Below are positions 10,270-23,660 of a stretch of 64,000 nucleotides of DNA, piece by piece (positions within the stretch are counted from its first letter, which is position 1; every line of letters begins with the position of its first letter). This DNA comes from Psettodes erumei (lineage: Eukaryota > Chordata > Actinopteri > Pleuronectiformes > Psettodidae). The stretch covers positions 682,001 to 746,000 of the forward strand of contig JAFBJZ010000856.1 in assembly GCA_016785225.1 (NCBI GenBank), given 5' to 3'. The position numbers were made by a program, and so were the translations under genes. Below the pieces are notes generated by a model, which saw only the letters and a list, made by a program, of their open reading frames with translations, had not been told where the DNA came from and did not search any database.

Positions 10270-13012
10270 CCTCCACACATATCCACATATATCCAAACAT
10301 ATCCACGGGCCTGGAGACTGACAGTTAAAAAACATATATTCAAACCCAAACCTCCCCGTGCTGTCTTTCAGAGCTGCAGACGACATGCGTGTGGTGTCTC
10401 TGACAGCGAAGGGACTGAAATCCCAAGCACGCGCGCAGGAACACACACACACACACACACACTCTCTGAAAATAGGCTTTGTGGCCCATATGGGGTTTGA
10501 ACCCATTACCGTGGCACTAGCTTGCTGGTATTTTCAGAAAGCTGGTACGTTAACTGTCATTACTCTCACACACGAGTCTCCACATCCAGCCAGGACTCGG
10601 CGTGCATGCTGAGTCCTGGCTGCTGCAGCTGAAACAGCGACTGCCCGTCCTTCATTCATGACCTGTGTTACGTAATAAATTATGGAAATGGCATCACAAT
10701 GCAGACGACGCTGCGTCTGCCGTTTCATCGCGACCTCGACTGACAACACTGCTGGGTTTAGCCCAGTTTAGACGGCTGAAACGAGACTTCAGCGACAAAC
10801 TCTCACAGCGAGGAAAGCTGCTGTGCTCCTGTGCCGACAAGGCGCGGCTAATAATATATCTCTAACTCGGGGAAAAGAACGCCGTCTCTCCCTGCAGGCA
10901 GTGTCTACTGCTCTGACTGAGGAGTTTCAGGAAATCACGCGGGAGGCTTTCGAGGGGCCAAACCCACGAATTGACATCATCTGTGCTATTTTTAACAAAG
11001 GCGACTGAAAAGGCAACTTCTTCATCTGGACCGACTGCAGACGTACTGTACATCTGGATACGGGCAGGAAGCAGCCCTCAGCGGAAAACAGCGAATGGAA
11101 AACCTGCAGCCCCACAGTTATAGAACACAAGATGAGTCTTCTGGCTCAACAAGGTCACCCCCTTGGAATTATACAGGCCAAAAAAATGTATATGAGCAAG
11201 AACACTTTCACTGAAATAAAGGAGACGGCACCTACGTCCAGGCCGAGCGCTCTGAATGGAGACACGTTGCATCTCAAAGGCTGCGCTGGCATTGAAAGAA
11301 GAACCTGTGAGAGCAATCGTGGCCCGGGGGACAAGTTAAGGAACGGACAGGAAAGGAGAGCCCCGCGGTGCGTGTTGGGAGAACAAACCGCTCCGTGTGT
11401 GAGGGTGCAGGTTCCTCCACAGCTCCCGGGCGACGGGAGCCTTCAATCTCCCCGATCAACCGACTCCGCTCTCAACACGCACTTTAAACAACAGTGGGCG
11501 TGAGTTCCTCTAAACCGCCATGCTTGTTTAGAGCTAGTGAGCCAGTGAGGCACGACAGTCGTGTTACGACGCGATGCTCCGAAAAAGTTGATCATAATGA
11601 CGTCGGCCTCTAAAGGCCTAATCTGGCTCCAGATGATGGCTAGATAATTCAGCTGCATGCAGTAACACTAAATCGATATCCACCTCATCTGTATCAGACA
11701 CGATGGCACACCTTGAGCAGAACAATGGACACCTTGTTACCGTCTCACTGATGACAACAGCGACGCAACTGCTCCTCCCGACATTTAACACATTTTTCTC
11801 CAGAGCGCAGACATCAAAAGTGGCAAAAGATACAGATAATTATGACAGGCCTTGAAAAATGCAAAACAGATGGTAGCAATCAAGGCCTAAAAATGCCGTT
11901 CAAATTCTTTCCTGCTCAGGTCCCCGCTCTCTGTGAAACTTTTCACTTCTGGAACAGAGTCCAAATGGCTCTGCTCCTTCAAATGCACTTAAGTCATATT
12001 TTAGACATTCTTTTTTTGATCGGTAACCCAAACAAGAATCAAAATAGTGTGCAACATGTCTCATTTGTCTCTTTCTTGCCTTGTGTTTGGCAGGAGGAGA
12101 AAAAAAAATCACACAGAATAAGCTTAGGGCTGTTTCCAGCTTCCTCGCTTCCAAGGGCTGATGAGTTATCGCAGTCAGTTTGGCAGCGATGCCTCACACC
12201 ACGCAGCGTCCGCATCCTCCGCCGCCGCAGCAGCTAACGGGAGCGCACACCTGTGCACACACCACACAGCAGCCACTTGCTCGGGGGGGGGGGTTATTTC
12301 TGAACCCGCTGCCTTCACAATAAATGCCCTAATGATGACTAAAATAATTCTGCGAAATTAAGCCCCACACCCTCAGGTCATAAATGTTGGAACAACACAC
12401 CCTCGGGTCAGGACAAATTTAAAATAATGTCTCCGCTAAGCGCAGTTTTATTTTGATTCCCGATGAGATTTTTCCACAGAGCGTGCTGCTTGGTTTATCT
12501 TTCCAATGAGATCTTCACGTCTCGAACAGACCAGCATATGAATGTATAAACATGCATGCACACCTGAAAAACGTCAAGGAGCTACTGACAGCTCATTCTT
12601 CCTCCATGTAAAAAAAATCCCTTTCTCAGGTTTTTGTTTCCAGAAGAACTGGCGATGTTACGCTTCTAGAAAGTCACACACAGACACACACACACGCACA
12701 CACACGCATACAGAGAGATAACACCCACATCTGGTCTGCAGAAAAGTCCGACATCTGGCCTCGTACAAACTCTGTTTCTCTCACAATGCCATACAAGCAG
12801 TACAGCGTGACCACATTGTAGGCGTGCGTGTGTGTTTCCTTGTCTTTGTGGGTGTGTGTGTAAATGTATGTGCGCTGTATGTATGCAGGGAGCCATTGGA
12901 GTGATTGGGAGGAGATTGATCTCACTCAGCGCTGCAAAGCTCTTGGCCAGACAGATGGAAAAACAAGCTTAGACTGAGCCCTTGCAGGCTTCCTGTGTGT
13001 GCGTGTGAGTTT

Positions 13013-13068
<56 letters not shown>

Positions 13069-16000
13069 GGACGCCTTGGCAGGGTTTCAGTGCCAATAGA
13101 GAGTTTGCAGATCTACCTGTGGGAGTCCAAAGAAGGATTTAGACTGAGAAAAGTTTCAATTTGAGACAAAACATGGCCCAGGTTAAAAGAGTCAGTCACT
13201 TTTTCATTGACATCATCACCATCGTTTATCATTTTCATATTTACTGTATGTCCAAACTAATCCTTGAATGAATCGCATCAAACAATGGAAGTCGGGTAAA
13301 TTTGGAATTGAAGAGGTTTAGTAGATGAAACCATCTCTAAAGGAAAATCATATAGCGTAAGTATAGCATCATCTGCATCAACTCCTCCAGCATTTTCCTT
13401 TAGAGATGGAAAATCATATAGCGTAAGTATAGCATCATCAGCATCATCTCTCCAGACGCTTAACAGGCAGCATTGGACAGATTTAGACTGTAAGATCATC
13501 TAACAGCTGCGTATTAATACACTATATTCTGTGGTTTTGGGTTGAGCTTGTTTTCCCATGAACAGTTGCATTCGATTATTTGATTTATTCATTTGGCTCG
13601 CAGCTGGTCTTCTTACCTTTAAATGCTTTGTCAATCTGTTCAGTGCTTCACATTCCTCCTTCAGGATGGACCTGCGCACATCGAGACAGAGCGTCATCAG
13701 TGCTCCAGTTGTCTCTCATTAAAAAAAAAAAAAGAGCCCAAAACTAAAATCTAGGTCAAAGTGGAAACTATGCGTCAAAATGGGCACACACAGCAGAACA
13801 CCTTCGCTGAAAGCTGCGGTTTCTTTTAAGGCTACAATCGAAGATTTCCATTTACATAAGATATCGATCACGGGCTGAGGTGATGCAACGCTGAGTGGGC
13901 CTGCGGCTCGCTGATGAAAATACTGCAATATTTATATATCTGCAGTACTTTGAGCTGGGCGTCTGGGGCGAAATTCCCAGGAAGAATGTTGTACTGAGTT
14001 GCTGCTGAATCTAAATTGAAACTGACTTTTATTATCATTGGTCGAGCTGTCGTTCATCAACAGCGTCTACGACACAAGACGACGATAATTCTTGTCTTTT
14101 TTTTTTTTGACGGCGGATGAGTTTGAAATATCGTGGGGAGTAATGTTGCATGGAGCGGCGAGCAGCCAGCGAGCTGTGAGATGCAGAGCTGCGGGCGACG
14201 GGCCGACTACTGACTTCTTGAGCGGAGCGACAACAGTTTGTTGAGCTCGTCCAAGAATTTACTACCGAACCACATTAGCTGTCACCACCAGCAACTACAG
14301 GTGTATAAACGTGAAACAGGTGAATAAACATAATTTAATATCCTAATTTGATCAATCTGAGCAATTTGAACAGTAGTGTGTGCGATGTGTAACTTATATT
14401 TCAGGTATATCATTTTTAAGGCTGTAAAGCAGCAGCTTTATTAGCAAAAGGGTCCAATCCATTCACACCAGTGAGGCAGTGACAACAAAGTGGACTTGGC
14501 ATCTGCTCAGAGTTTGTCCTCTGTAGTTTTCATAAGGTACGGAGGAAAACACTGCCCCAGTTTTCTTTTCCCTCCCTCTCTCCCCCACGCCCCCCCTTCT
14601 CTGGTTGCATAACCATAGCAGACTTTATTCACATCCTTCAAATGAAAAAAAGAATCTTCTGCCCGCTCCGGTGCTGCCTGGGATCCATTTTCTGACAATG
14701 AGGCCTTTTGTTCTGGCTGAGTCAGGAAATGGGAGAGGGAGGCTCTCTTCCAAGGTAGCCCCAGTGACCGCGCGGCCCTGTGGGCCTCACAGCGAGGGAT
14801 GTGGAGGAAGGAACGCAGTGATGGAGCGCGAAGGAGGCCCGGCAGCGACAGAGGCAGCAGAGGAGGGCTGAGGGGAGACTGAGGGGGAAAATCCACGGGA
14901 GAGGCTGCGGAGGACCTCGCCTCCAGAACAAATGCGAACGTCATTTACAGTGAATTCATCGATGCCGCAAATAAAAGACACACAGTCCAGACGAGCATTC
15001 GAATCGGTCGGTACTTGGCGGTGTGACCAGCGTGAGGATCAACATGTGTCGTGCCACAGACAGGCTTTGCCTTCGTTTTAAAGGGTCTGCAAGCGACTTA
15101 CCTGAGGCGCTCTGCCACCTGGTCGATGTCCGTGACATTCAGCTTGTCTCTCACCGCCTCGATCTCGTCTTCAGCATCGGACCGGACTGAACAGCGGGAG
15201 CTCAATCTGGAAGAAGAGGAGACGAAAAGCAGCGAGGAAAGAGGAGACCACAGAAGATTAAGAGAGATTTTAGAGTTTATGCGCGATGAAAAGTCAGGCT
15301 CCAGGGTCTGTTTTACTAGTGTTACTAACCTGCTTCCGTTATCAGTGTCTCCGGGGTCAGTGCGGTTACTGTAACAGCCGTGGAGGTGACTGAGGGCGTA
15401 GTTTACAGTCTCAGGTTTGTACTGAAGCAGGAGCTCCTCACCATCTCTGCAGCAGCAAAAACAGCACAGATAAAGATGGCCAGTTTACTGTATCTGCAGC
15501 TCTTGCAGTGTTCATACTGTATGTATGAGTTTCCTGCTGTGCAGAGCAGCTGACGGCGTTAATATCTTCTCACTTCATGTTTCCATTGTCTTTATTTCTA
15601 TTGCTTCACCTCGTGTTCATTGCTTTTAGCATTTCATTTTTATCATCTCTATTTTTCCTGTGCAATCGCCTCTAACAGTTTCACGGTTTAGATTAGCACC
15701 TCGAACTGGGCTCGCAGAGAAACACAAAGAGCTGAATTTTCTGAATGATCCCCGGGAGGAAAAAGAAAGCAGCTGCGGGAGGGGTGACAGCCTGGTCAAG
15801 CGCTGCCTAAATTTATAGCCTTCTGCACGAGGGCAAACGCGGACTCTCCAGCGCACACGACGACATGGAGGTTCGCGCGTGTGCGTGGGTGGGTGGGTGG
15901 ATGGCTGGGGCATCAGGACCACACAGGAGGACGCCAATAAGATAAATCAGTCGACTTTTACAAGGCGCACAGCCCGTGCCCTTTGTCCGAAAGGTTGGAA

Positions 16001-17321
16001 ATAAAGGAGAGGATGCGGTGCGGGGATGAGAGCTGCTGTCGTCCTCTTCAGCCACTCAGCTGCTCCTGTGGCAGGAAAGTGTTCTCGGATAACAGGTCCG
16101 GTGAATTAGGTTAAACATAATGCACGCGCACAAACACACACACACACACACACACACAATCCTTTCCAGCAGAGAGTGAGAGAGCGAGAGAGAAAGAGAT
16201 TCTGGTCTCTGTCGATGCTCTGCTAATATTTTCTCAATTTCCATGCCAACAAAGCCTATTGAATTAAACTAAATTGATAAACAGAGGACTGAGGAGCATT
16301 ATTAAGTGAGAGTGCTCTTACGCGGGGAGTGTGTTGGGGTTTTAGCAGCGAAAGCCATTTAGCCGATACACACTTGGGACCGAGCCTAATTGAACGATCA
16401 AAGAGGTGCAACGCGTCACGATCAACAAGCGAGCACCTCGGTCGAGTTCAAAGAGGGGAAAGCGACGTGTGCTGGCACCGCCTGTGTGGCGCCGATACTT
16501 TCTCTGGCACCGGTCCCACGCGGCCAGTCGCAAAGGGCCACCTTTCTCCCTCACGTTTTCACCGTACATCCGAGCCGTACACCCTTCAAAGTGTGCAAAA
16601 GGGCAAGGCTTGCGTCTTGCTCAGTGCCGTCACAGGCTTCAGACCTGCGGCCTCACGTGATAAAGGATCGTCGGCTTACACGCCGGGCCTGGCTGCTGTC
16701 CTAACTTAAAAGAAAACCCAGCGGGACGCATAAGTCCCTGCCAGCGGAGCTGTCATAACAAGCACCAGGGTTATGACGCTCCAGACTTCGGCGGGAAGTC
16801 TTAAATTTTGATGGTAAATGAAAAAAACAAGCGCGGCAGCGACCAGCGCCAGCGGTGCTGAAAGGGTCTCGCTCGAGGGATCAAAATATTGGCCTGTTCT
16901 CCCACCACTATGGTCTGAACTGAACATCTCAAATATACCACATGCCCTCAGTTGTTGGATACAGACACAGATTCTTGGTCCCAGAGGTTGAATCATAAAA
17001 ACTGTGGCGATCAGCTTACTTCTCCTGTGGCGCCACCACGTGGTTCACGTTTGTAGATTTGAGTGAAATGCTTCAATAAGCATTAGACTGACATTCATGC
17101 TCCCCTCAGGATGAACTGCATCACTTTTAGTGATGGTTACCGGGTCAAACTTTCTATTTGTCCACTACGTAATATAGTCTGGATCATGACCTCATACCTG
17201 CAGAGTTGTTTGCAGTGCAACAAATCAGGCGTGTAGAGTCTACGAAATAGGTCAACGTGGCAGGAATCTGTTGAGATCAGCAGCTGCAAACAGAGAACTG
17301 GGAATACCAAGCACACACACA

Positions 17322-17369
<48 letters not shown>

Positions 17370-20231
17370 CCCTCCCTTCATTCTTACTCAAGATTTATCA
17401 AAATCTGGAGGTGCAGGATCATTATTCCTTTTGAGCATTAATAAAATATATATATATATATTCAGCTCGTACTTCTGTTTTCCTGGTTAATGAGTGTAAC
17501 TCTAACTTACTGTGGTATATTTAAATTGACTGCGTGTTGAGATGCCGTCATTAAATGCTGTTAAATGCTTCAACTTGAATGGAGTACAGGTTTATTCCTG
17601 TGCACCATCACAGTGTAGTTTGTGCACCTCACTCCCACCTTTTGTCCCCCAAACCACAAATCCATCAAATTAAAATCTAAAAAAAGAAATAAGATTAAAA
17701 CTCAGTTTTTACCAACAGATAATGCTTATTGAGCTATATTTTTATATTTCAAGGCTATTAAATAATGTGGTCTAGTTTTACTTATCTTATCGTATCTCTG
17801 AACCTTCATGGTTTGAATCTCAAAATCACTTTCTAATTGTAACACTTTGTTTGCAACTGCTGTCTTCTTTAAAGTGTAAAGTTTTTAGAAACACTAACGG
17901 CACCTACAGCAACACGTCAGTGTGAAGCCTGGAGCTGAACTCATTTTCCATGTGTGAATAGCCAGCACCGAGATGAAATCTTGACGTGACGCCTGCAGCT
18001 TTTAGCTTAACAACATGATAAAAACGCACGCGGAACACCAAGAAAAATCACAATAAAGAGGAGGTGGACAAATTGACAGGCAATAAATGGTTCGTCACAA
18101 AAACTGAGAACAATCGGTCTTGTGTTGCTCTTCTCCTAAAAGGCCCGGGCGAAGCCGCGGAGGTGACACGGGCCAACATTCCTGGCAGCAGCGAGCCAGT
18201 TGCCGGGATAGTGACTGGCTCATGCATATGCAGGCTCTGACGTCTTCCCACGTATCCCACGTGATACACAATTTAGGCCCTGAAACAGCTGAATAAAGGG
18301 CACTATACATCTTACAGTATATTCTTGTATTTGTGAACCATTTAAGGTCAAAACAAACCTTGAAGCCAACAAGGCTGGCAGTGCCTAAACTGGTGTTTGT
18401 TGGCATTTTCTGTGCATCCCAATGTTCCACACTGGGTTGCGCCATCTCTATGCCAAAAACCTTTGTTCCAATGCACTGCCATCGCCTTTGTAACCGCCAA
18501 GGGAACACAATATAGCATTTTACGGCATTCTTTGTTGGGGCAAAAGTGACCCAGAGTGCAAGAGCGGGGTGTTACACCCACCCGCCCATCCCAGCTCTTG
18601 GCTTGAGAAAACTCCACGGAGATGAAATTCTCTCACGCTTACAAATTAGATCGAGAGAGAAATTGCATTTATTGGATATTAGAGAAATAAATCATGCACC
18701 GGCTGTTTATGTATATGGAACTAAACTGCATTACCAAGATTGTGGATGACACTGTAATTTGAATTCAAAGAGAACGTTCAAGAAGGAAATATAAGTACAT
18801 ATCTCCTGGTTCCAGGTTATCTTTTCAGCTGCCATGAAGTGTAACTAATGACTGAAAGATGACCGACTGGCAATCAAGTTTTTGTTTTTGTGAATACTAA
18901 GAAGTGGGGTACATCGGGGGAGAGATGCAGGCTCTAAGAAGGCAAATCAAAACAGACTGACTCTAGTGTTTGAAGAATTTTCAGGGTATGATGACCTTTA
19001 CTCATCATAAAAAAGACATCATTTGCAAACTGATTCTTGTAATTTATGTCAAAATCCTATTATTACTGACATTAGTCGCTCTTTCCCTCCAAAGGGAAAA
19101 CTGAACCTTGTAATAAGTCACTAATAAAGTACAGCAGAGTGCTTTTGGGTGTGGAGGATCTTCCAACCTACCTGCCCCCCCTGCTGGCTCTCTCTCTGAG
19201 ACTCTGCAGCAACATCTTCACCTCAGCCCTCACCAGCTCTTTGATCGCTGGTGGGTCGGACAGGGGTGAGCCGCGCTGACGCGGGAGCGGGGCCCCTGCC
19301 CTGCTGTCGCGGTCCTCGCCTCGCTGGCTCTCCTGCCACATCTTGTGCCACATCTCCGCCTGCAAAAGTCATCCACGGTCAGTGAACGCAACCTGAGTGT
19401 GGACACAGAGGTCTTTTTTTTTTTTCTTTTTTACAAACTCAGTAGTGAGGAAAAACTGCCTGCATGCTGGCGTTGTATCCAGGTGATATATTTGCAGATG
19501 ACTTTCAGCGAGTCCACAATATGCCTCTAATCTGTTAAGATTTTGCATTAAAATATAAGGAGGAACACGTATTAATAATAAGAAACTTCATAGTCGTTTA
19601 ACTTTCTTTTTTGTTACTCAAGGCAATGCGCTGTACTTTTTCTCTGTTCTCCTCTTCATTTTCTTTCAGTGAAAACACTGTCCATGTCACGAAAAGACCT
19701 TGTTTACTGTAAACCACCGAACATTGTCTTCTCAGGTCGGGAAGCAGTAAAACTGTCAGATGCATGGGGACATATTGTGTCTGCAACTGAGGGACACAAA
19801 CTACATGGAGCAGAGAGTGACGGCCCCGTGAGCTGCAGGAGCATGCAGCATTTTATTCTCTGCCATTTGACTAGGAATGGAGATGAAATTTTGCTGTAAG
19901 AAGGTAAGGAGGGCTGAGCACCCAGGACCACACACTGCTGTCGGTTTTCTGCATTTTTGCTGCCGAATCGTCATAATTCAACCATAATAAAACTGAAAAT
20001 AAATAAATGTAAAGAAAGAGAATATTTTGTAATTTTAAAAAAGGAGAGAATGTAAAAAGAAATAAATTTTAAAAAAGCTGTGTGAAAATGTTTATGGGCG
20101 CATACAAACGTGGATGCCATTCACATCCTCACACCTGTAGGCCGCCAATCATTTCTGTCACATCAACACTTCAAAGAAATACACAGGAGGATACTGAACA
20201 CACCGCTTGCTCTTTGCACAAACGCACACGC

Positions 20232-20293
<62 letters not shown>

Positions 20294-22974
20294 GCCCACG
20301 CACGCACAGCTCGTTTCACTCACAGTCGCTTCCTCTGTCTGCTTTTGGGTGCTGAGGTGTTTATGTTACAGGATTCAAAGCCCACTAGCTAACAAGTTCC
20401 AGCTCCCGCCCCCCTCCCTCTGCTGTGAGACTCGTCCAGGAGCTATTTTAAGGGAGTGCTGTTAAAACCTGTCAGTTAAAAGGAAAAAAAAATCTACTGG
20501 GAGCTATTGCAAAGAATTATTTAAATTGCGTTTTAGAATCCATTTAGCTTAAACACCTCATTTTCATTCAGTGTGTGGGGGGGGGTATAGAGAGATTGGC
20601 CTCATAGAGAGACTTGAGAAGAGCGGCCAATATCCCCTCTGATCTGACCGCCGCAGACAATGGTGACCTTGACGGGGGGAGGAATGGCGTTGCTGAGGAA
20701 TGGAGGAGTTGCCTGCAAATCTGCTATTACTTTTCACAGCAGCTCATTGAGGAATGGAATTCATTACATGGGACAGAGGGGGAAAAAAGAACAAGAAAGA
20801 CATGGACAGAAAAAAAAAGAGAAAAGGAAGTGATCCACCGCTGGATTGGGGACACCTGCACACCTGTGACATGGATGCTGGTTTGAGTGTTCCTGAATCT
20901 GATGGTCTCCTGGGACTTTCATGCACAACAGTCTCTTTTTACTCAGAAAGGTGCAAAAGGCGACAAAGACATACATTCAGCAATGCAGTTCTGCGAATGG
21001 AAACGTCCTTGTTACGGCTAGCGTCAGCGTGAAAATGCACGAGTCGTCAGGAAGCCAACCCGCTTCACAAACCCCGTCGGGATGTGGCAGGACAGGAGCA
21101 TCAGTGTGCAGCTGAAACGTCTGCAGAAATGTTGCGACGCAGCGATGCCAGCGTGGGCCAAAATCTGAAAGATGTTTCCGTCATCTTAAGGAATCCACGC
21201 CACAAAGAGCTGAAGCTGCTTCAAGAGTAAAGCGAGGCACTACCCAGCATTAGTATGGTGTTCCTAATAAAGTGCTTGGCCAGTGTTTTAGAGGAAGGAA
21301 ACCTGCATGCACGAGTCAGAGAGCTGAACAAGGCGCTCTGTGCTTTGTTTTGGTTTTGTTTTTTTTCTTTCCTTGGAAATTTCTCAAAGCTTCCAGCCTA
21401 AGTCTTTCTTTCCGTCTGGGGGCTCTACACTCAGCCGCTGCATACACTCGACTGCGGGTGAAGAAATATTAGATGCACACACACATTTTCTCCCTCCAAC
21501 TGATACACCCACTGCACACGCACAACTGAGTCAGAGAATATGTGTTGCTAACAGTCTTATCAACAGTCGAGGATTAGCCTCTTTAACCCTGTTATACCGA
21601 CCCCCTGACTCACTAAGCTCACTGGGCCTCTTTCTGTGTGTGTGTGTGTGTGTGTGTGCAGAATGGAGTGTGTCTGTGTGCGAGTTGAATTATTCTGCTT
21701 TGGTGTTTGCTCTAACGCTTCCTTGCATTGTGCTTTAAACCCAGTTTTTGTCAAGTAAAAAGATATTTAAGTTAATTATTTTTTTGGACTCTGGAGCCCT
21801 GGAGTGTATGCGTGTGCGTGTGTGCGTGTGCGTGTGCGTGTGCGTGTGCGTGTGCGCAGCCTCGTCATCACATGTGGTTCCTCACATGTTAAACTCTCGC
21901 AGACACATTACGTGGTGCGTGTATACATGGAGGGCTGAGACAGACCGAGCGTAGACATGTTTCAAGTGTTTTCCTGGCCCCGTCGGGGCACTGCGGGGAG
22001 AGAGCTGATAATATCTACAGATGGAGAGATTTAAATACCCAGATGAAAGGGAGAGAGGGTGGCAGAGGCAAAATACAGACCCCTGTTAGAAGTCAAGATA
22101 CGGGGCGTGTGCACCGTGCAGGAAAACAAGACACCAGACTGACATGACTTACGGCCATCGGAACTCGTGACAGGCATTTTTCACTCTTTTCTAAAGTTAT
22201 TTATAATGCTTTTCTATTCAAATCCAAACATCTTTCTCTTGACTTGGCCTGTTTGTGTTGAGTCGTGTGCCGTATTTTTTTTCCTCATTGACCGTGCAAG
22301 TCTGTCTTTAGTGAGGTCACTCTGCCAGAGCTGAGTACTAGGGGCTTTGGAGCTGAGAATTTAGTTGGCCTTGAGTAAATATTGATGTCTGTCTGGCTCA
22401 CACTTGGACCTCACAGCGGCACAGTGCCAGTTAACCCACATTTCACTTTTATTGGGGAGTCTAGGAATTGTAATTAATGAATGCACGCAGCCAAACTCAC
22501 CTACTTAAAAAAATCTTAAACCACCAGTTCTGAGATGGTTTCGGCCAGGAATGCTTAGCTGAGCAGTTTCTTTGGGATTCATAATGTTCAAAAGGAAATT
22601 CTTGTAGATGCTGTGGTGGCACTCTTGTGGAATCTTAATAGTAACAGGCCCAACATCAGAATTCTTTGAGTGAATAAAAAAAGTAAGTGTGAAAAAAAAA
22701 GAAGGATGAATAAGCCGAAAAGACATGCTCCGGCTGAAAAGCTGAGGACTCTGTGTAGCTACATTCTGGCAGAAGAAATCACAAACAGTGCCGCCACAAA
22801 ACAACAAAAAAAAGGAAGCCTCACCTCAGCGTGCACCTCTGTGTACATGTCCACCAGGAAGTGGCCCAGTGCGGCACGGATCTTTGACAGCTCTGACCCG
22901 GGAACATGCTGGGCGATCAGGCTCCACAGGGACGGGCCACGGCACCAGAGCTGGCTTTCATCAGGAGACTGCAT
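7716..22974 (-). CDS. ccdc24: Coiled-coil domain-containing protein 24 (CCDC24), eight coding exons
   Basis: Coding exons on the minus strand: 22974-22825, 19359-19172, 15446-15330, 15206-15102, 13671-13617, 9794-9731, 9317-9215 and 8658-7716. They sum to 1725 nt and keep phase throughout, giving 574 aa. Family matches recalled from human CCDC24 (about 307 aa) are: GPSLWSLIAQHVPG near residue 13; LVRAEVKMLLQSLRE in exon 2; DKLNVTDIDQVAERLR at 172-187; ILKEECEALNRL in the 55-nt exon; and EPTLAELRELRGA across the 64- and 103-nt exons. The start is Met5 of the first coding exon; the upstream exon (23608 leftward splice) has a short uORF ending in TAA. The final 943-nt exon encodes about 313 Ser/Pro-rich, probably disordered residues, roughly doubling the protein. 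The donor at 9214 (GTTTGT) could instead be GTTCAG nine bases earlier, which loses three residues. The molecular function is poorly known. Confidence 0.85.
8815..9180 (+). mobile_element. Degraded LINE-like fragment in the last CCDC24 intron
   Basis: Around 9020-9180 the plus strand carries frameshifted remnants that read like LQ.AQN.A..LLTGT and then a LINE-type tail before a TATAAAACTTTATTACTGTA segment. The reading frame is broken several times. It sits between the 103-nt exon and the final exon of CCDC24. The family assignment is tentative. Confidence 0.35.
9957..10134. repeat. Two (TG)n microsatellites
   Basis: (TG)n runs at 9957-9999, ending in TGAGTG interruptions, and at 10083-10134 with two GGG interruptions, about 80 nt apart in the same orientation. 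They lie in a CCDC24 intron, about 160 bp upstream of the 64-nt exon. Confidence 0.95.
10240..10462. repeat. (CT)n(CA)n and (CA)n microsatellites
   Basis: A (CT)10 run passing into CA repeats lies at 10240-10269, and a separate (AC)11 lies at 10441-10462. Both are in the same CCDC24 intron. Confidence 0.9.
13016..13064. repeat. (GT)n microsatellite
   Basis: An uninterrupted GT run of about 24 units lies in the CCDC24 intron, preceded by a shorter imperfect GT tract near 12995 and a CA/GT-rich stretch at 12675-12880. Confidence 0.95.
13331..13456. repeat. Compound inverted and direct repeat
   Basis: CCATCTCTAAAGGAAAAT at 13331-13348 is a perfect 18-bp inverted repeat of 13392-13409, separated by 43 nt. 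Each arm is followed or overlapped by a 32-bp identical direct repeat starting GGAAAATCATATAGCG, at 13342 and 13408, a 66-bp period. A degenerate GCATCA...CTCCAG tail follows both copies. The structure lies in a CCDC24 intron, about 160 bp downstream (in transcription) of the 55-nt exon. Confidence 0.85.
16135..16158. repeat. (CA)n microsatellite
   Basis: About 12 CA units in the CCDC24 intron, followed by an AGAG-rich purine tract at 16173-16199. Confidence 0.9.
16380..16720. promoter_or_regulatory. Intronic CpG-rich island-like segment
   Basis: This intronic stretch of CCDC24 is clearly richer in CpG than its surroundings (many CG dinucleotides, for example at 16411-16530) and is open in several frames at once, which suggests composition rather than coding. 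No splice-bounded exon or known protein match was found. It could be an enhancer, an unmethylated regulatory island or a cryptic promoter; this is inference from base composition only. Confidence 0.3.
17312..17366. repeat. (CA)n microsatellite
   Basis: A CA run of about 27 units with one AAA interruption, in the CCDC24 intron. A short (TA)n lies 80 bp away at 17447-17460. Confidence 0.95.
20225..20291. repeat. (CACACG)n/(CA)n microsatellite
   Basis: CACACG units pass into about 27 uninterrupted CA units, in the first coding intron of CCDC24. Confidence 0.95.
21635..21856. repeat. (GT)n and hexanucleotide (GTGTGC)n microsatellites
   Basis: (TG)12 is at 21635-21658. A separate alternating purine-pyrimidine array of GTGTGC/GTGC units is at 21810-21856. 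The CG-containing array is the type of sequence that favours Z-DNA. Confidence 0.9.
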
Positions 22975-23607
22975 CCGAACGGCAGCCTAACCATGAGGGA
23001 GCGGAAAGCAGTAACCAGCATTTACTGAAACACTGCACTCAAGTACAACCAAGAGTAACTTTACCTGAGTATTATGATTTTATGCCACTTCTACTTCACT
23101 ACATTTAATTGACATGATGACTATAGATGCAGAAGTTTTACTTGTGTTATAAGCTTACATATGATATTTCTTTTTATAAAGATGAAGCTACCCAGTACCA
23201 TATGATCACTTGAAACAAGAATATTTCCCCCATAACACTTCTGCATTCTGAACCAAATTCACGACTTTATTTGTATTGGAATATATCGTTTTTACTTCAG
23301 TAAAGGAAATGAATACTTCTCCTGTTAGCGCTTGTTAACATTGGTATATTGTTATTTTACAGCATGGACGTGCTTGTAGGAGTACTACCTAAGATATAAC
23401 CATTTTTTCGGATTCCTCTTTCTGAATTGCTCAGCTTTGTACACAACGGCTGGTCGCTACGGGTGACAAGCTATTAAACCAACATGACGCGTTCACAGGG
23501 CGAACTGTTAGCACTTTAACGACAAACCCGCAGAGGTGCTTGTGTAAGGCACGGCTAGTGTCTATTAAAAATGGGTTTAGTGTTAATGTAGAGGAAGAGC
23601 CGCTCAC

Positions 23608-23660
23608 CTTAATTAGTGTCTTGCATCTGACAGGCTTTGGTATCCAGGGTCAATATTCCC
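23608..23660 (-). other. Probable non-coding first exon of CCDC24
   Basis: The minus strand has a strong donor, AAG|GTGAGC, with first intron base 23607, matching the acceptor GTTAG at 22987-22989 of the first coding exon. The stretch upstream carries ATG CAA GAC ACT AAT TAA, a five-codon uORF that stops before the donor, so the exon is 5' UTR. The right boundary (transcription start) is a guess based on the promoter motifs that follow. Confidence 0.5.

Noticed and set aside
14507..14944. 145-codon minus-strand open frame in a CCDC24 intron
   Set aside because: It is Ser/Pro/Leu-rich from base composition, lacks splice sites in the CCDC24 phase and has no family match.
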